Source: JAUSIF01 sp040901465 (GTDB taxonomy: Bacteria; Pseudomonadota; Alphaproteobacteria; Rhizobiales; Xanthobacteraceae). From it: 64,000 nt of DNA. The notes beneath the pieces are model-generated. The model was not told the DNA's origin. It was given only the letters and a program-made list of their open reading frames with translations, and ran no database searches. Position numbers and translations under genes: made by a program. The DNA lies in NCBI GenBank assembly GCA_040901465.1, contig JBBDYN010000002.1, forward strand, positions 153,539-217,538, in the 5' to 3' direction. Below, in pieces: positions 1-8,326 of the stretch (positions are counted from its first letter, which is position 1; the number at the start of each line of letters is the position of its first letter).

Positions 1-560
1 ACCCGATCTGCGCGTTGCAGGCGGCGATGGAGGGCTACGAGGTCACCACCATGGATGACGCCGCCGGGCGCGCCGACATCTTCGTGACCGCGACCGGCAA
101 TGTCGACGTCATCACCGTCGACCACATGCGCGCCATGAAGGACCGGGCGATCGTCTGCAATATCGGTCACTTCGATTCCGAAATTCAGGTGAACGCGCTC
201 AAGAACTTCAAATGGGACAATATCAAGCCGCAGGTCGACGAGATCGAGTTCCCGGACGGAAAACGCATCATCCTCCTGTCCGAAGGCCGACTCGTGAATC
301 TCGGCAATGCCATGGGCCATCCGAGCTTTGTCATGTCGTCGAGCTTCACAAATCAGACGCTCGCGCAGATCGAGCTCTTCACCAACCAGGGCAAGTACGA
401 GAAGAAGGTCTACGTCCTGCCGAAGCATCTCGACGAGAAGGTCGCGCGCCTGCACCTCGACAAGATCGGCGCCAAGCTCACCAAAATGTCGCCGAAGCAG
501 TCTGAATATATCGGCGTCCCGGCGCACGGACCCTTCAAGCCGGACCACTACAGGTACTAA
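1..560 (+). CDS. ahcY: Adenosylhomocysteinase, C-terminal part (5' end outside window)
   Basis: S-adenosylhomocysteine hydrolase splits SAH into adenosine and homocysteine in the cytoplasm, keeping SAM-dependent methylation running. Only the last 186 codons are present; the frame is open from base 3, so the gene starts before the window. The visible part begins in the NAD-binding domain (PICALQAAMEGYEV, then FVTATGNVDVIT and the NIGHFDSEI segment), passes through LVNLGNAMGHPSFVMS and ends with the family's typical tail GPFKPDHYRY. All of these are strongly conserved in AhcY, so identification is secure. The MetF-like gene starts 2 bases after the stop, which suggests co-transcription and a shared role in one-carbon metabolism. 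Confidence 0.97.
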   Translation, partial: PICALQAAMEGYEVTTMDDAAGRADIFVTATGNVDVITVDHMRAMKDRAIVCNIGHFDSEIQVNALKNFKWDNIKPQVDEIEFPDGKRIILLSEGRLVNLGNAMGHPSFVMSSSFTNQTLAQIELFTNQGKYEKKVYVLPKHLDEKVARLHLDKIGAKLTKMSPKQSEYIGVPAHGPFKPDHYRY

Positions 561-562
561 AA

Positions 563-1495
563 GTGCAGGATCGAGCCACGCAACCTGCCGCGGGCCGGGC
601 CGGCGCCGCGCCTGCGGCGGACAATATCGTCCGCGCGGTGAACGGCTTCTCGCTAGAAGCGACGTTTCCCGATCAGGCTGAGCTAGATGCGCTGAAAGCA
701 TCGATTCCCGCCAGCACGCACGTTTATCTGAGCTGTCCGCCGAACCAGTTGCCGGAGCGCCTCGTGGAATATGCGAGCGCAGTGCGCGCGAGCGGCTTTG
801 AGCCGGTGCCGCATCTGACCGCGCGCGCTTATATCGACGCCGCCCACGCCGGGCGAGTGCTTGCGCGCCTCAACGGCGAGGCCGGGGTGACCTGCGCGCT
901 TGTGATCGCCGGCGACCGCGACGCGCCGGTGGGCATGTTTGCCGGCGCCCTCGACCTGATCGAAAGCGAAGTTCTGCAAAGGAACGGCATCCGCGAGATC
1001 GGCATTTCCGGCTATCCCGACGGGCACCCGAAGATCGACGACGCGACGCTCGCGCGCGTGTTGATGCAGAAGCTCGACGCTGCGGCAAGACAAAATCTCG
1101 CCGTGCACATCGCGACGCAATTCTGCTTCGACGCCGAGCCGATCCTGAATTGGTTGCGCTGGCTGCGCGGCGAGGGCGTCGGCGTTCCTGTTCGCATCGG
1201 CGTCGCCGGCCCGACCAGCATGCGCGCGCTCATGCGTTACGCGCTCCGCTGCGGCGTGCGCGCGTCGCTGAAGGGAATGCTGAATCCCAAGGCGATGCAG
1301 TTGCTCGGCGAGGCGGCGCCGGACGGAATCATTCGTGCGCTGAGCGAGGCGGAGGACAGCGCCCGGTTGGGCCCGCTCGCCGTACATTTCTTTTCCTTCG
1401 GCGGCCTCGCCGCCACCGCTGAATGGGCGATGGGCGCCGCGCGCGGCCACGTCGAGTTCACGCCGCAAGGCTTCCGGGTGCTTCGCAAGGCCTGA
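563..1495 (+). CDS. Methylenetetrahydrofolate reductase-like protein
   Basis: This 310-residue protein resembles the MetF barrel family, which reduces 5,10-methylene-THF to 5-methyl-THF with FAD. Supporting segments are HLTARAYIDA (MetF proteins have HLT at the equivalent strand), the ISGYPDGHPKI motif and the IATQFCFDAEPILNWL segment. It follows ahcY by two bases, which fits a role in methionine regeneration. The start is uncertain: GTG at 563 is the longest choice and has no clear ribosome binding site; an in-frame GTG at 638 (MNGFSLEA) would remove a low-complexity alanine-rich N-terminus. MetF homologues of this type in alphaproteobacteria are often second copies with untested activity, so the substrate is inferred from the family. 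Confidence 0.8.
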   Translation: MQDRATQPAAGRAGAAPAADNIVRAVNGFSLEATFPDQAELDALKASIPASTHVYLSCPPNQLPERLVEYASAVRASGFEPVPHLTARAYIDAAHAGRVLARLNGEAGVTCALVIAGDRDAPVGMFAGALDLIESEVLQRNGIREIGISGYPDGHPKIDDATLARVLMQKLDAAARQNLAVHIATQFCFDAEPILNWLRWLRGEGVGVPVRIGVAGPTSMRALMRYALRCGVRASLKGMLNPKAMQLLGEAAPDGIIRALSEAEDSARLGPLAVHFFSFGGLAATAEWAMGAARGHVEFTPQGFRVLRKA

Positions 1496-1590
1496 ATGAC
1501 GGCGCCGCACGGTCCTCCTCCGTGCGCGATTCGATTTCCGCCGAAAGTCAAACCGGGGCAGGGTTGCCTCATCCACCCGATTGCAGCACT

Positions 1591-1631
1591 CTGCCCACCG
1601 TCGACGAAAGCTCCTTGCCGCCGGTGGGCAG
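1591..1631 (+). promoter_or_regulatory. Inverted repeat in leader of TRAP operon
   Basis: Ten bases, CTGCCCACCG, are repeated exactly in inverse orientation (CGGTGGGCAG) 21 bases later. They lie in the non-coding stretch between the MetF-like gene and the chosen TTG start of the TRAP permease. There is no U-run after it, so it is not an obvious terminator; it could be an RNA hairpin in the leader or simply chance in G+C-rich DNA. Confidence 0.3.
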
Positions 1632-1717
1632 GGCGAAACAATTATCACGTCGAATTTCCTGTGAATGCGGGAAAGACCGCCGATTACGCACGAAGCCGGC
1701 GGCCAGGGGAGGGGGAG

Positions 1718-3748
1718 TTGGCAAACGGCGAGCGCAAGCCTCCGTCGCAATCGGATTCCGATGCAATCGCGCCCGAGGCGCTGAGCAAGGCCGAGGCCTA
1801 TGTCGAGGCCGAGGAGGGCGTGGCCAACCGGTTGTCCGGTTGGCCGGGCTATATCGTCACTTCGATCGCCGTCGCCATGACGGCGTTTCATCTCTACGCT
1901 GTATACGACATCGTCCCGACGCAACAACTTCGCTATACGCACGTCGCCTTCGTGATGATGTTGGCGTTCCTGCTTCACCCGATGGCGCAGCGCTATCGCG
2001 ACCGGATTCGCTGGTGGGACGTACTCGCCGGGCTCACCGCGGTCGGCATCCTCATCTACGCGATCATGGGCGGTGACGATTTCACCGACCGCGCCACGCT
2101 GCCAACACATCTCGATACCGTGCTCGGCGTCGTCTTCGTCGTGCTGCTGTTGGAGGCGGCGCGTCGCACGACCGGCGCGATCATGCCGGTTATTGCGCTC
2201 CTGTTCATCGCTTATGCAATGGCGGGGCCGTACTTGCCCGAGCCCTGGACTCATCGCGGCTACGATCTCTTGCGCCTCGTCGGACATCTCTTCATCACGC
2301 TCGAGGGAATCTTCGGCGTTCCGGTCGACGTGTCCGCTACGCTCATCGTCTTGTTCACGATCTACGGCGCATTCCTTGCGCATTCGGGCGCCGGAAAGTT
2401 CTTCATCGATTTTGCGCTCGCGGCGATGGGCGGAAGGCACAACAGCGCCGGCCGCGCCGTCGTCCTCTCTTCCTTTCTGCTCGGCGGGCCGTCGGGTTCA
2501 GGCGTCGCGACGACCGTGATGGTGGGCACGGTCGCCTATCCGATGATGAAGAAGGCCGGGTTTCGCCCCGATGCCGCGGGCGGGCTGCTCGCGGCCGGTG
2601 GGCTCGGCGCCATCATCTCGCCGCCGGTGCTCGGCGCCGCCGCCTTCCTGATCGCCGAGTTCCTGAAGATCAGCTATCTCGATGTCATCTGGATGGCGCT
2701 CATTCCGACCTGTCTCTACTACCTGTCGCTTTTCTTCATGGTCGAGATCGATTCGCGCCGGTTCGGTGCGCACGACGTGATCTTCAAGCCGGAAATGCCG
2801 CTCTGGCAGATGACGCGGCGTTACGGCTTCCATTTCGTTTCGCTGATTGCCGTCGTCCTGTTCATGGTGGTCGGCTATTCGCCCATGACCTCGGTGTTCT
2901 ATTCGATCCTGCTTGCGTTCGCGATGAGCTTCCTTACGCGCGAAACCGCGCTCTATCCGAGAAAGCTCGTACGCGCGATGGCCGACGGATCGATCGGCGT
3001 CCTCAGCGCGGCCACGACCTGCGCCGCCGCCGGCATCATCGTCGGCGTCGTCACGCTGACCGGTCTCGGCCTCAAATTCTCGGCGATCGTGATTGCCTAT
3101 GCCGGCGGTAGCCTCGTGCTGACCGCGCTCTACACGGCGCTGATCGTCTGGATCATCGGACTTGCCGTGCCGGTGACCGCGTCCTACATCATCTGCGCGG
3201 TAATCGCGGCGCCCGCCCTGATCAAGCTCGGCGTTCCGGATTACGCCGCGCACATGTTCATCTTCTACTATGCCGTATTGTCGGAGGTGTCGCCGCCGAC
3301 AGCGCTCTCCTGCTTCGCCGCCGCGGCAATCACCGGCGCCGATCCCTATCGGACCACGTTCCAGGCGTGGAAATATACCTTGCCCGCGTTCCTTGTTCCG
3401 TTCGTGTTCGTGCTCGACCCGCAGGGGATCGGGCTGCTGATGAAGCTGCCGAAGGACGGTTCCACCTGGGACATCGTCTGGATTACGTTCAAGACCGGCG
3501 CCGGATTGGTCGCCTTCGCCGCGGCGGCGCAGAACTGGGCGGTCCGGCGCAACACGCAGCTGGAGCGCGTGCTGCTGGTGCTCGCCGGCCTTCTGCTCGT
3601 GTTTCCGAGTCTGATCGATGTTCCCCTCGAAGCGGTTGCCGGCGTTGATATTCCCGGGCCGGGCCTGATCGGATTGGCGATTGCCGTCGCCGTCATATTG
3701 ATGCAGAAAATGGGGCCAAGCGCGCCGGCGGCCCCGGGGCAAAAGTAA
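1718..3748 (+). CDS. TRAP transporter fused permease (DctQM type, TAXI family)
   Basis: Membrane part of a secondary, ion-driven tripartite transporter, with the four-helix small (Q) and twelve-helix large (M) subunits fused in one chain, as is usual for TAXI-TRAP systems. The first 60 or so residues are hydrophilic, followed by hydrophobic helices (YIVTSIAVAMTAFHLYAV onward) and the M-domain pattern of glycine-rich loops such as GGPSGSGVATTVM and GGLGAIISPPVLGAAAFL. The frame is open from ATG 1496, but residues encoded before 1718 look non-coding (rich in Pro, Arg, Cys). TTG at 1718 is preceded by AGGGGAGG at good spacing, giving 676 residues, normal for the family. The binding-protein gene follows 18 bases downstream. 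The substrate is unknown; TAXI systems with known ligands take C4/C5 acids such as glutamate or 2-oxoglutarate. Confidence 0.9.
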   Translation: MANGERKPPSQSDSDAIAPEALSKAEAYVEAEEGVANRLSGWPGYIVTSIAVAMTAFHLYAVYDIVPTQQLRYTHVAFVMMLAFLLHPMAQRYRDRIRWWDVLAGLTAVGILIYAIMGGDDFTDRATLPTHLDTVLGVVFVVLLLEAARRTTGAIMPVIALLFIAYAMAGPYLPEPWTHRGYDLLRLVGHLFITLEGIFGVPVDVSATLIVLFTIYGAFLAHSGAGKFFIDFALAAMGGRHNSAGRAVVLSSFLLGGPSGSGVATTVMVGTVAYPMMKKAGFRPDAAGGLLAAGGLGAIISPPVLGAAAFLIAEFLKISYLDVIWMALIPTCLYYLSLFFMVEIDSRRFGAHDVIFKPEMPLWQMTRRYGFHFVSLIAVVLFMVVGYSPMTSVFYSILLAFAMSFLTRETALYPRKLVRAMADGSIGVLSAATTCAAAGIIVGVVTLTGLGLKFSAIVIAYAGGSLVLTALYTALIVWIIGLAVPVTASYIICAVIAAPALIKLGVPDYAAHMFIFYYAVLSEVSPPTALSCFAAAAITGADPYRTTFQAWKYTLPAFLVPFVFVLDPQGIGLLMKLPKDGSTWDIVWITFKTGAGLVAFAAAAQNWAVRRNTQLERVLLVLAGLLLVFPSLIDVPLEAVAGVDIPGPGLIGLAIAVAVILMQKMGPSAPAAPGQK

Positions 3749-3766
3749 CGATAGGGAGGAAAGCAA

Positions 3767-4741
3767 ATGAAAAGAATGACTTACGCCATCGTTCCTGCGG
3801 CTTTCGCCGCGGTCGCCTTACTGCTTGGCGGCTCCGGCGTTGCCCAACAACAAAAAACGATCTCCATCGGCACCGGCGGCACCGGCGGCGTCTATTACCC
3901 GATGGGCGGTGGCATGGCGAACGTGCTGTCGAAATACCTGCCCGGCGTGCAGGCGACCGCCGAAGTCACCGGCGGCTCCGTCGACAATTTGAAGCTCATC
4001 GGCGCCCAGCCGGGCCAAATCGGCCTTTCGATGGTGGACGCCGCGCTCGAAGCCGCGGACGGTAAGGGAAAGTTCTCGGCCGGCAAAGTGCCGGTCCGCA
4101 CGCTCATGGTGCTCTATCCCAATCGCATGCACGTCGTGTCCACCCAGAGCCGCAACGTCACGAAGATGGCCGACCTGAAGGGTAAGCGCGTCTCCACCGG
4201 CTCGCCGGGCAGCGCCACCGAAGTGATGGCGTTCCGCGTGATCGAGGCTGCCGGTCTCCACCACGACAAGGACATGACGCGCGAACGCCTGTCGGTCGCC
4301 GAATCGGGCAACGCCTTGAAGGACGGCAAGGTCGACGCCTTCTTCTGGGTCGGCGGCTTGCCGACCGCGGCGGTCACCGATGTCGGCGCCACGCCGAACG
4401 TGAAGCTCGTGCTGATCGACACGGCCGATACCGTCGAGAAGATGAACGCGAAATACAGTCCGATCTACTCGAAGGGCGTGATCCCGGCCAAGACCTATCC
4501 CGGCCAGGACAAGGACAATCCGGTCGCCGTCGTGCAGAACATCCTCGTCGCCAACGCAAACATGCCGGACGACCTCGCCTACAATATCGTCAAGACGCTC
4601 ATGGAAAAGAAGCCCGAGCTGGTCGCGGTTCACCGCGAAGCCGAGAATTTCGAGGTCAAGAACCAGACCAAGGAAGCGACGACGGTCCCGTTCCATCCCG
4701 GCGCCGCGAAGTACTTCAACGAGAAGGGCGCGAAGCTCTGA
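3767..4741 (+). CDS. TAXI family TRAP transporter solute-binding protein
   Basis: Periplasmic receptor of the TRAP system encoded just upstream. It has a Sec signal peptide (MKRMTYAIVPAAFAAVALLLGG, cleavage probably near GVAQQQ), then the TAXI signature ISIGTGGTGGVYYPMGGGMA close to the mature N-terminus. Later segments DLKGKRVSTGSPGSATEV and VDAFFWVGGLP are the hinge and ligand-lobe motifs common in this family. The 324-residue length is typical. A strong ribosome site (AGGGAGGAAAGC) precedes the ATG. The gene ends an operon, with a rho-independent terminator 28 bases after the stop. Ligand cannot be read from the sequence. Confidence 0.93.
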   Translation: MKRMTYAIVPAAFAAVALLLGGSGVAQQQKTISIGTGGTGGVYYPMGGGMANVLSKYLPGVQATAEVTGGSVDNLKLIGAQPGQIGLSMVDAALEAADGKGKFSAGKVPVRTLMVLYPNRMHVVSTQSRNVTKMADLKGKRVSTGSPGSATEVMAFRVIEAAGLHHDKDMTRERLSVAESGNALKDGKVDAFFWVGGLPTAAVTDVGATPNVKLVLIDTADTVEKMNAKYSPIYSKGVIPAKTYPGQDKDNPVAVVQNILVANANMPDDLAYNIVKTLMEKKPELVAVHREAENFEVKNQTKEATTVPFHPGAAKYFNEKGAKL

Positions 4742-4769
4742 TCTGAAGCTCGCGTACGTCGAAATGTCT

Positions 4770-4802
4770 CGGGCCCCGCCTTGCGGCGGGGCCCGATCTT
4801 TT
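4770..4802 (+). terminator. Rho-independent terminator after TAXI-TRAP operon
   Basis: A G+C-rich hairpin, CGGGCCCCGC-C-TTGC-G-GCGGGGCCCG, is followed by GATCTTTT. It lies between convergent genes (TAXI binding protein on plus, livF-like on minus) and mainly serves the plus strand, as the minus side lacks a good U-run. Confidence 0.85.
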
Positions 4803-4814
4803 CCGCGTCAGTGC

Positions 4815-5546
4815 TCACATTCCGAGATAGAATTTCCGGATCAATTCGTTGTCGTTCATTTCCGCCGCCGAGCGGCCCTCGAACGCGATCTGTCCGTGCA
4901 CGATCACGTAGCCGCGGTCGGCGATGCGGATCGCCTGCGTGAAATTCTGCTCGGACATGAGCACGGTCAACTGGTAGCGGTCCTTCAGGAGCTTGATCGC
5001 GTCGATGGTGCGGGCGACGAGGAGCGGGCTTAAGCCCACTGAAGGCTCGTCCACGAGCAGGATGCGCGGCGCAAGCATAAGGGCGCGTCCGAGCGCCAGC
5101 ATCTGCTGCTCGCCGCCGGAGAGGCTGCCGGCAAGTTGCCGGCGCCTTTCGGCGAGCACCGGGAAGGTCTCGCAGCAAAACGCGTAATTCTGCTTGATAT
5201 GTTTGCGCGCAGCTTGCCGGAACGCACCCAGCATCAGGTTTTCTTCCACCGTCAATTTCGGAAACAGCCGCCGCCCCTCGGGCACGAGCGCGATTCCGAG
5301 ATCGACGATTTCTTCGGTGCTGCGGCCAATCAACTCGTGCCGCTCGCCGTCGATTTCGACCATGATGCTTCCGGTGCGCGGCCGAAGGATGCCCATGATG
5401 CATCTCATGAGCGTACTCTTGCCGTTGCCGTTGGTGCCGAGCAGCACCACGGTCTCGCCCGACCGCACCTCGAGCGAAACGCCCTCAAGCACGCGCACGG
5501 CGCCATAGGCGGCATGCATGTTCTTGATGCTGATGCTACTGGCCAA
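4815..5546 (-). CDS. livF: Branched-chain-type ABC transporter ATP-binding protein (LivF-like)
   Basis: Second ATPase of a LIV/HAAT-type importer. Domains in order: Walker A GTNGNGKST near residue 37, Q-loop region ALVPEGRRLFPKLTVEENL (the VPEGRxxFP motif is characteristic of LivF), signature SGGEQQMLALGRAL, Walker B ILLVDEPSVGLSP and the switch-region MSEQNF where most ABC proteins have a histidine (LivF-type E-Q-N is usual). 243 residues, normal length. Its start overlaps the livG-like gene by 11 bases, so translation is probably coupled. It is last in the minus-strand operon livHMGF. Transported ligand unknown: family members carry amino acids, amides, urea or aromatic acids. Confidence 0.92.
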   Translation of the reverse strand: MASSISIKNMHAAYGAVRVLEGVSLEVRSGETVVLLGTNGNGKSTLMRCIMGILRPRTGSIMVEIDGERHELIGRSTEEIVDLGIALVPEGRRLFPKLTVEENLMLGAFRQAARKHIKQNYAFCCETFPVLAERRRQLAGSLSGGEQQMLALGRALMLAPRILLVDEPSVGLSPLLVARTIDAIKLLKDRYQLTVLMSEQNFTQAIRIADRGYVIVHGQIAFEGRSAAEMNDNELIRKFYLGM

Positions 5547-6273
5547 GGTAAGCCCTCACTACTTCCGGATCGCGCACAACCTGCTCCGGCTGTCCGTCCG
5601 CAATCTTCCGGCCCGACACGAGCACGACGAGCCGCTGCGAGAAGCTCATGACCGCGCTCATGATGTGCTCGATCAGGATGATCGTGATGCCCTGCCGGCT
5701 AAGCTGGTCGAGCAGCTTCAAAATGTCCTCGATCTCCGAGTGCGACAAGCCGGCCATCGCTTCGTCGGCAATGAGGAGTTTTGGCTCGGCGGCCATCGCG
5801 CGCGCGAGTTCGAGCTTCCGCATTTCGACCTGCGTGAGATTGATCGGCCGCGCGTGCGCCTTTTCCTGCAAACCGACGAGCCGCAAGAGATCGGCGCAAC
5901 GGTCGTCGATGCCGCGCGAGGAGACGAGCGGGCCGCTTCTCGCGTTGACGGTATATATTAGCGGGATCTTGAGATTCTCCGTCACCGAAAGGCTGAAGAA
6001 CGGCCGCGGCAACTGGAAGCTGCGCGCGAGCCCAAGCCGCGTGCGCTTGTAGGCGGGCAACCCGTCCAGCTTTTCCCCTTGAAACCGCACGCTGCCGGTT
6101 TCATTGGCGAGCGTCCCGCAGATGCAATCGACGAGCGTGCTCTTGCCCGAGCCGTTAGGGCCGATCAAGCCGAGCCGCTCGCCCTGCTTCACGTCGAGGT
6201 CGATCCCCTCGAGCGCGACGAATCCGCCGAAACGCTTGCCGACCTGTTGCACTTGCAGGAGCGCGCCGGCCAT
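5536..6273 (-). CDS. livG: Branched-chain-type ABC transporter ATP-binding protein (LivG-like)
   Basis: First ATPase of the LIV-type importer. It shows Walker A GPNGSGKST, Q-loop GLARSFQLPRPFFSLSVTENL (the RTFQ/RSFQ motif is typical of LivG), a signature region LTQVEMRKLELARAMA that departs from the canonical LSGG (L-T-Q-V), Walker B KLLIADEAMAGLS and switch IILIEHIM. 245 residues. Start ATG overlaps the last base of the livM-like gene. The weak signature motif is commonly seen in LivG homologues, so activity is still expected. Confidence 0.92.
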   Translation of the reverse strand: MAGALLQVQQVGKRFGGFVALEGIDLDVKQGERLGLIGPNGSGKSTLVDCICGTLANETGSVRFQGEKLDGLPAYKRTRLGLARSFQLPRPFFSLSVTENLKIPLIYTVNARSGPLVSSRGIDDRCADLLRLVGLQEKAHARPINLTQVEMRKLELARAMAAEPKLLIADEAMAGLSHSEIEDILKLLDQLSRQGITIILIEHIMSAVMSFSQRLVVLVSGRKIADGQPEQVVRDPEVVRAYLGQ

Positions 6274-7217
6274 CAGCGCACCTTCTTCCGGAAGCGCGCC
6301 TGCACGAGGCCGACGATGCCGTTAGGTGCGATAATGACGAAGGCGACGAGCACGAGCCCGACGATCAAGAGGTTCACGGCAGACGAAATCGTCACCGTCG
6401 CGACTTGCTGGATCGTGCCAAGCAATACTGCACCGATCACCGGCCCGATCCAGGTCGCAGTGCCGCCGATCATCGGCATCGCGATCGCATTGACCGCATA
6501 GGCTAGATTGAACGTAGAAGCCGGATCGACATAGCCGATGATGTACGGAAATGGCGCGCCGGCCATGCCCATGAATGCGCCGGAAACCGTCGTGGCCACG
6601 AGCTTGAGACGCAGCGTCGGCACGCCCGACGCCTCCGCCGCCGCCTCATCGTCGCGGATCGCAGCAAGCCCGTAGCCGAGCCATGATTGCTCGATCGCCC
6701 TCGCCGCGGCGACGGCGATGATCGCGAGCACCAGCATCATGAGGAAGAGATACTGCAAGTAGCTGCCGATCAGCGGAAACTCGTTCGGCCGCAGGATATA
6801 GGCGCCGCGCGATCCGCCGACATAATCCCAGTTGATGATCAGTGTCTGCAGTACGACCGCAAGCGCGAGCGTTGCGATTGCGAAGAAGACACCGCGCAGC
6901 CGCAGCGTGAGGTAGCCGGTGCCAAATCCGATGATGCCCGAGACGATCCCGCCGATCACGATCAGCATCGGAATCGGCAGCGGATAAAAATTATGAATTG
7001 CCACAGTGGAGTACGCGCCGGCGGCGAAGAACGCGGCCGAGCCGAAGTTCACATAGCCCGCGTAGCCGCCGAGAATGTTCCACGCAGTGGCGAGCACCAC
7101 ATATTGCAGCACGACGTAGCCTGCGAAGAAATAATAGTCGTTCGCTGCGTACCGCGTCACGCCGAAGATGACTGCAGCGACCGCGATCGCAATGAGAAAG
7201 AAGGTGGGCCAACGCAC
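6273..7217 (-). CDS. livM: Branched-chain-type ABC transporter permease (LivM-like)
   Basis: Inner-membrane permease of the LIV-type importer, 314 residues with about ten hydrophobic segments starting at FFLIAIAVAAVIFGVTRYA. Family features are NILGGYAGYVNFGSAAFFAAGAY in the N-terminal third and the cytoplasmic coupling segment LGYGLAAIRDDEAAAEASGV, which contacts the ATPases. It starts 3 bases after the livH-like stop and ends overlapping livG, consistent with one operon. Confidence 0.92.
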   Translation of the reverse strand: MRWPTFFLIAIAVAAVIFGVTRYAANDYYFFAGYVVLQYVVLATAWNILGGYAGYVNFGSAAFFAAGAYSTVAIHNFYPLPIPMLIVIGGIVSGIIGFGTGYLTLRLRGVFFAIATLALAVVLQTLIINWDYVGGSRGAYILRPNEFPLIGSYLQYLFLMMLVLAIIAVAAARAIEQSWLGYGLAAIRDDEAAAEASGVPTLRLKLVATTVSGAFMGMAGAPFPYIIGYVDPASTFNLAYAVNAIAMPMIGGTATWIGPVIGAVLLGTIQQVATVTISSAVNLLIVGLVLVAFVIIAPNGIVGLVQARFRKKVR

Positions 7218-7220
7218 CGA

Positions 7221-8096
7221 TTAGCGCCCCAGAATGCCCTGCGGCCGGAAGGCCAGCGTCAGCAGAAGAAACCCGAACGCCACCGCCGGCGCCCATGACG
7301 GCCCGTAAAAGGTGGCCGTGAAGCTTTCCATGATCCCCAAGAGCATCGCGCCGATGACCGTGCCGGGAAGACTCCCGAGTCCACCGAGGACCGCGATCGC
7401 AAACACGCGCCCGATGAATTCGCGCCCGACCGACGGCTCCACCGGCTGAATGACGATGAGGAGAGCGCCAGCGACCGCCGTGGTCGCGACCGAGATCCCG
7501 AACGCGATGCGCTTGATGCGGATCGGATCGACCCCCATGAGCCGTAGCGCAAGTTGATCCTGTGATACCGCCATGATCGCTCGGCCGGTGAACGTCCTGG
7601 ACAAAAAGAGCTGAAGTATGCCGAACATCAGGAGCGAGATCACGCACGGCACGAGCATTCGCAGGGGAAAGTCGGCGATGCCAAAGCGCAGGCTTGGGCC
7701 GATATAGGGCGCCTGCACGTAACGATAGTCGACGCCGAATACGAGGATCAGGCCGACCTCGGTGATGAACAAGAGCCCGAAGAAGAATGCGAGCCCGCGC
7801 AAGGCCTCCTGACCGCGCTTCTCGAACGATACATAGTAGATCTGATAGACCGCAGCGCCGAGCGCATAGAACGCCGGCAGCATCACGATGCTGACGAGGA
7901 TCGGGTCGAATCCGAAATTGGTGTTGACGATATAGGCGATGTACGCGCCGAGGATGATGAAGGCGACGTGCGCGATATTGACGATGTCGAGAATCCCGAA
8001 CGCGATGGAAATACCGACCGTGACGGCGACATAAAAGCCGCCGAGCAAGATCCCCGCGATGACCGCATTGATCAGAAGATCGTACGAGACGATCAT
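7221..8096 (-). CDS. livH: Branched-chain-type ABC transporter permease (LivH-like)
   Basis: Second permease of the LIV-type importer, 291 residues from the chosen ATG (MIVSYDLLINAVIAGILLGG). This start has GGGAG/AGAAGG just upstream and matches where LivH proteins begin; the frame stays open further upstream to 8165 but that extension is Arg- and Ala-rich and unlike LivH. The family core GILDIVNIAHVAFIILGAY and the coupling segment SQDQLALRLMGVDPIRIK are present. It is the first gene of livHMGF. No periplasmic binding protein gene is adjacent. Confidence 0.9.
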   Translation of the reverse strand: MIVSYDLLINAVIAGILLGGFYVAVTVGISIAFGILDIVNIAHVAFIILGAYIAYIVNTNFGFDPILVSIVMLPAFYALGAAVYQIYYVSFEKRGQEALRGLAFFFGLLFITEVGLILVFGVDYRYVQAPYIGPSLRFGIADFPLRMLVPCVISLLMFGILQLFLSRTFTGRAIMAVSQDQLALRLMGVDPIRIKRIAFGISVATTAVAGALLIVIQPVEPSVGREFIGRVFAIAVLGGLGSLPGTVIGAMLLGIMESFTATFYGPSWAPAVAFGFLLLTLAFRPQGILGR

Positions 8097-8326
8097 GCCT
8101 TCTCCCGCGTCCCCCGATGGCGCCTCGCGGCGTCTCGTTCTTGCCGTGACTTGTGCCGCAGTCACGCCGTTCGTTCAAGCAGGACGCACGCCCCAGCCGG
8201 TCCGCCTTCCTCCTGATTCGCTTTATTCTTCGTCCGCCGATGAGTGTGCAGGAAGCCCACTTTCCTGCCTAGCCTCGAAATGTCGCGCCGCGGGATACCG
8301 CCGCGCGCTCGGTGCGCGTCTAACCT

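Noticed and set aside
683..3766. Very long open frames on the minus strand (585 and 422 codons) across the MetF-like and TRAP genes
   Set aside because: They are antisense to well-supported genes, have Arg/His/Asp-rich composition and no domain; typical of high-G+C DNA.
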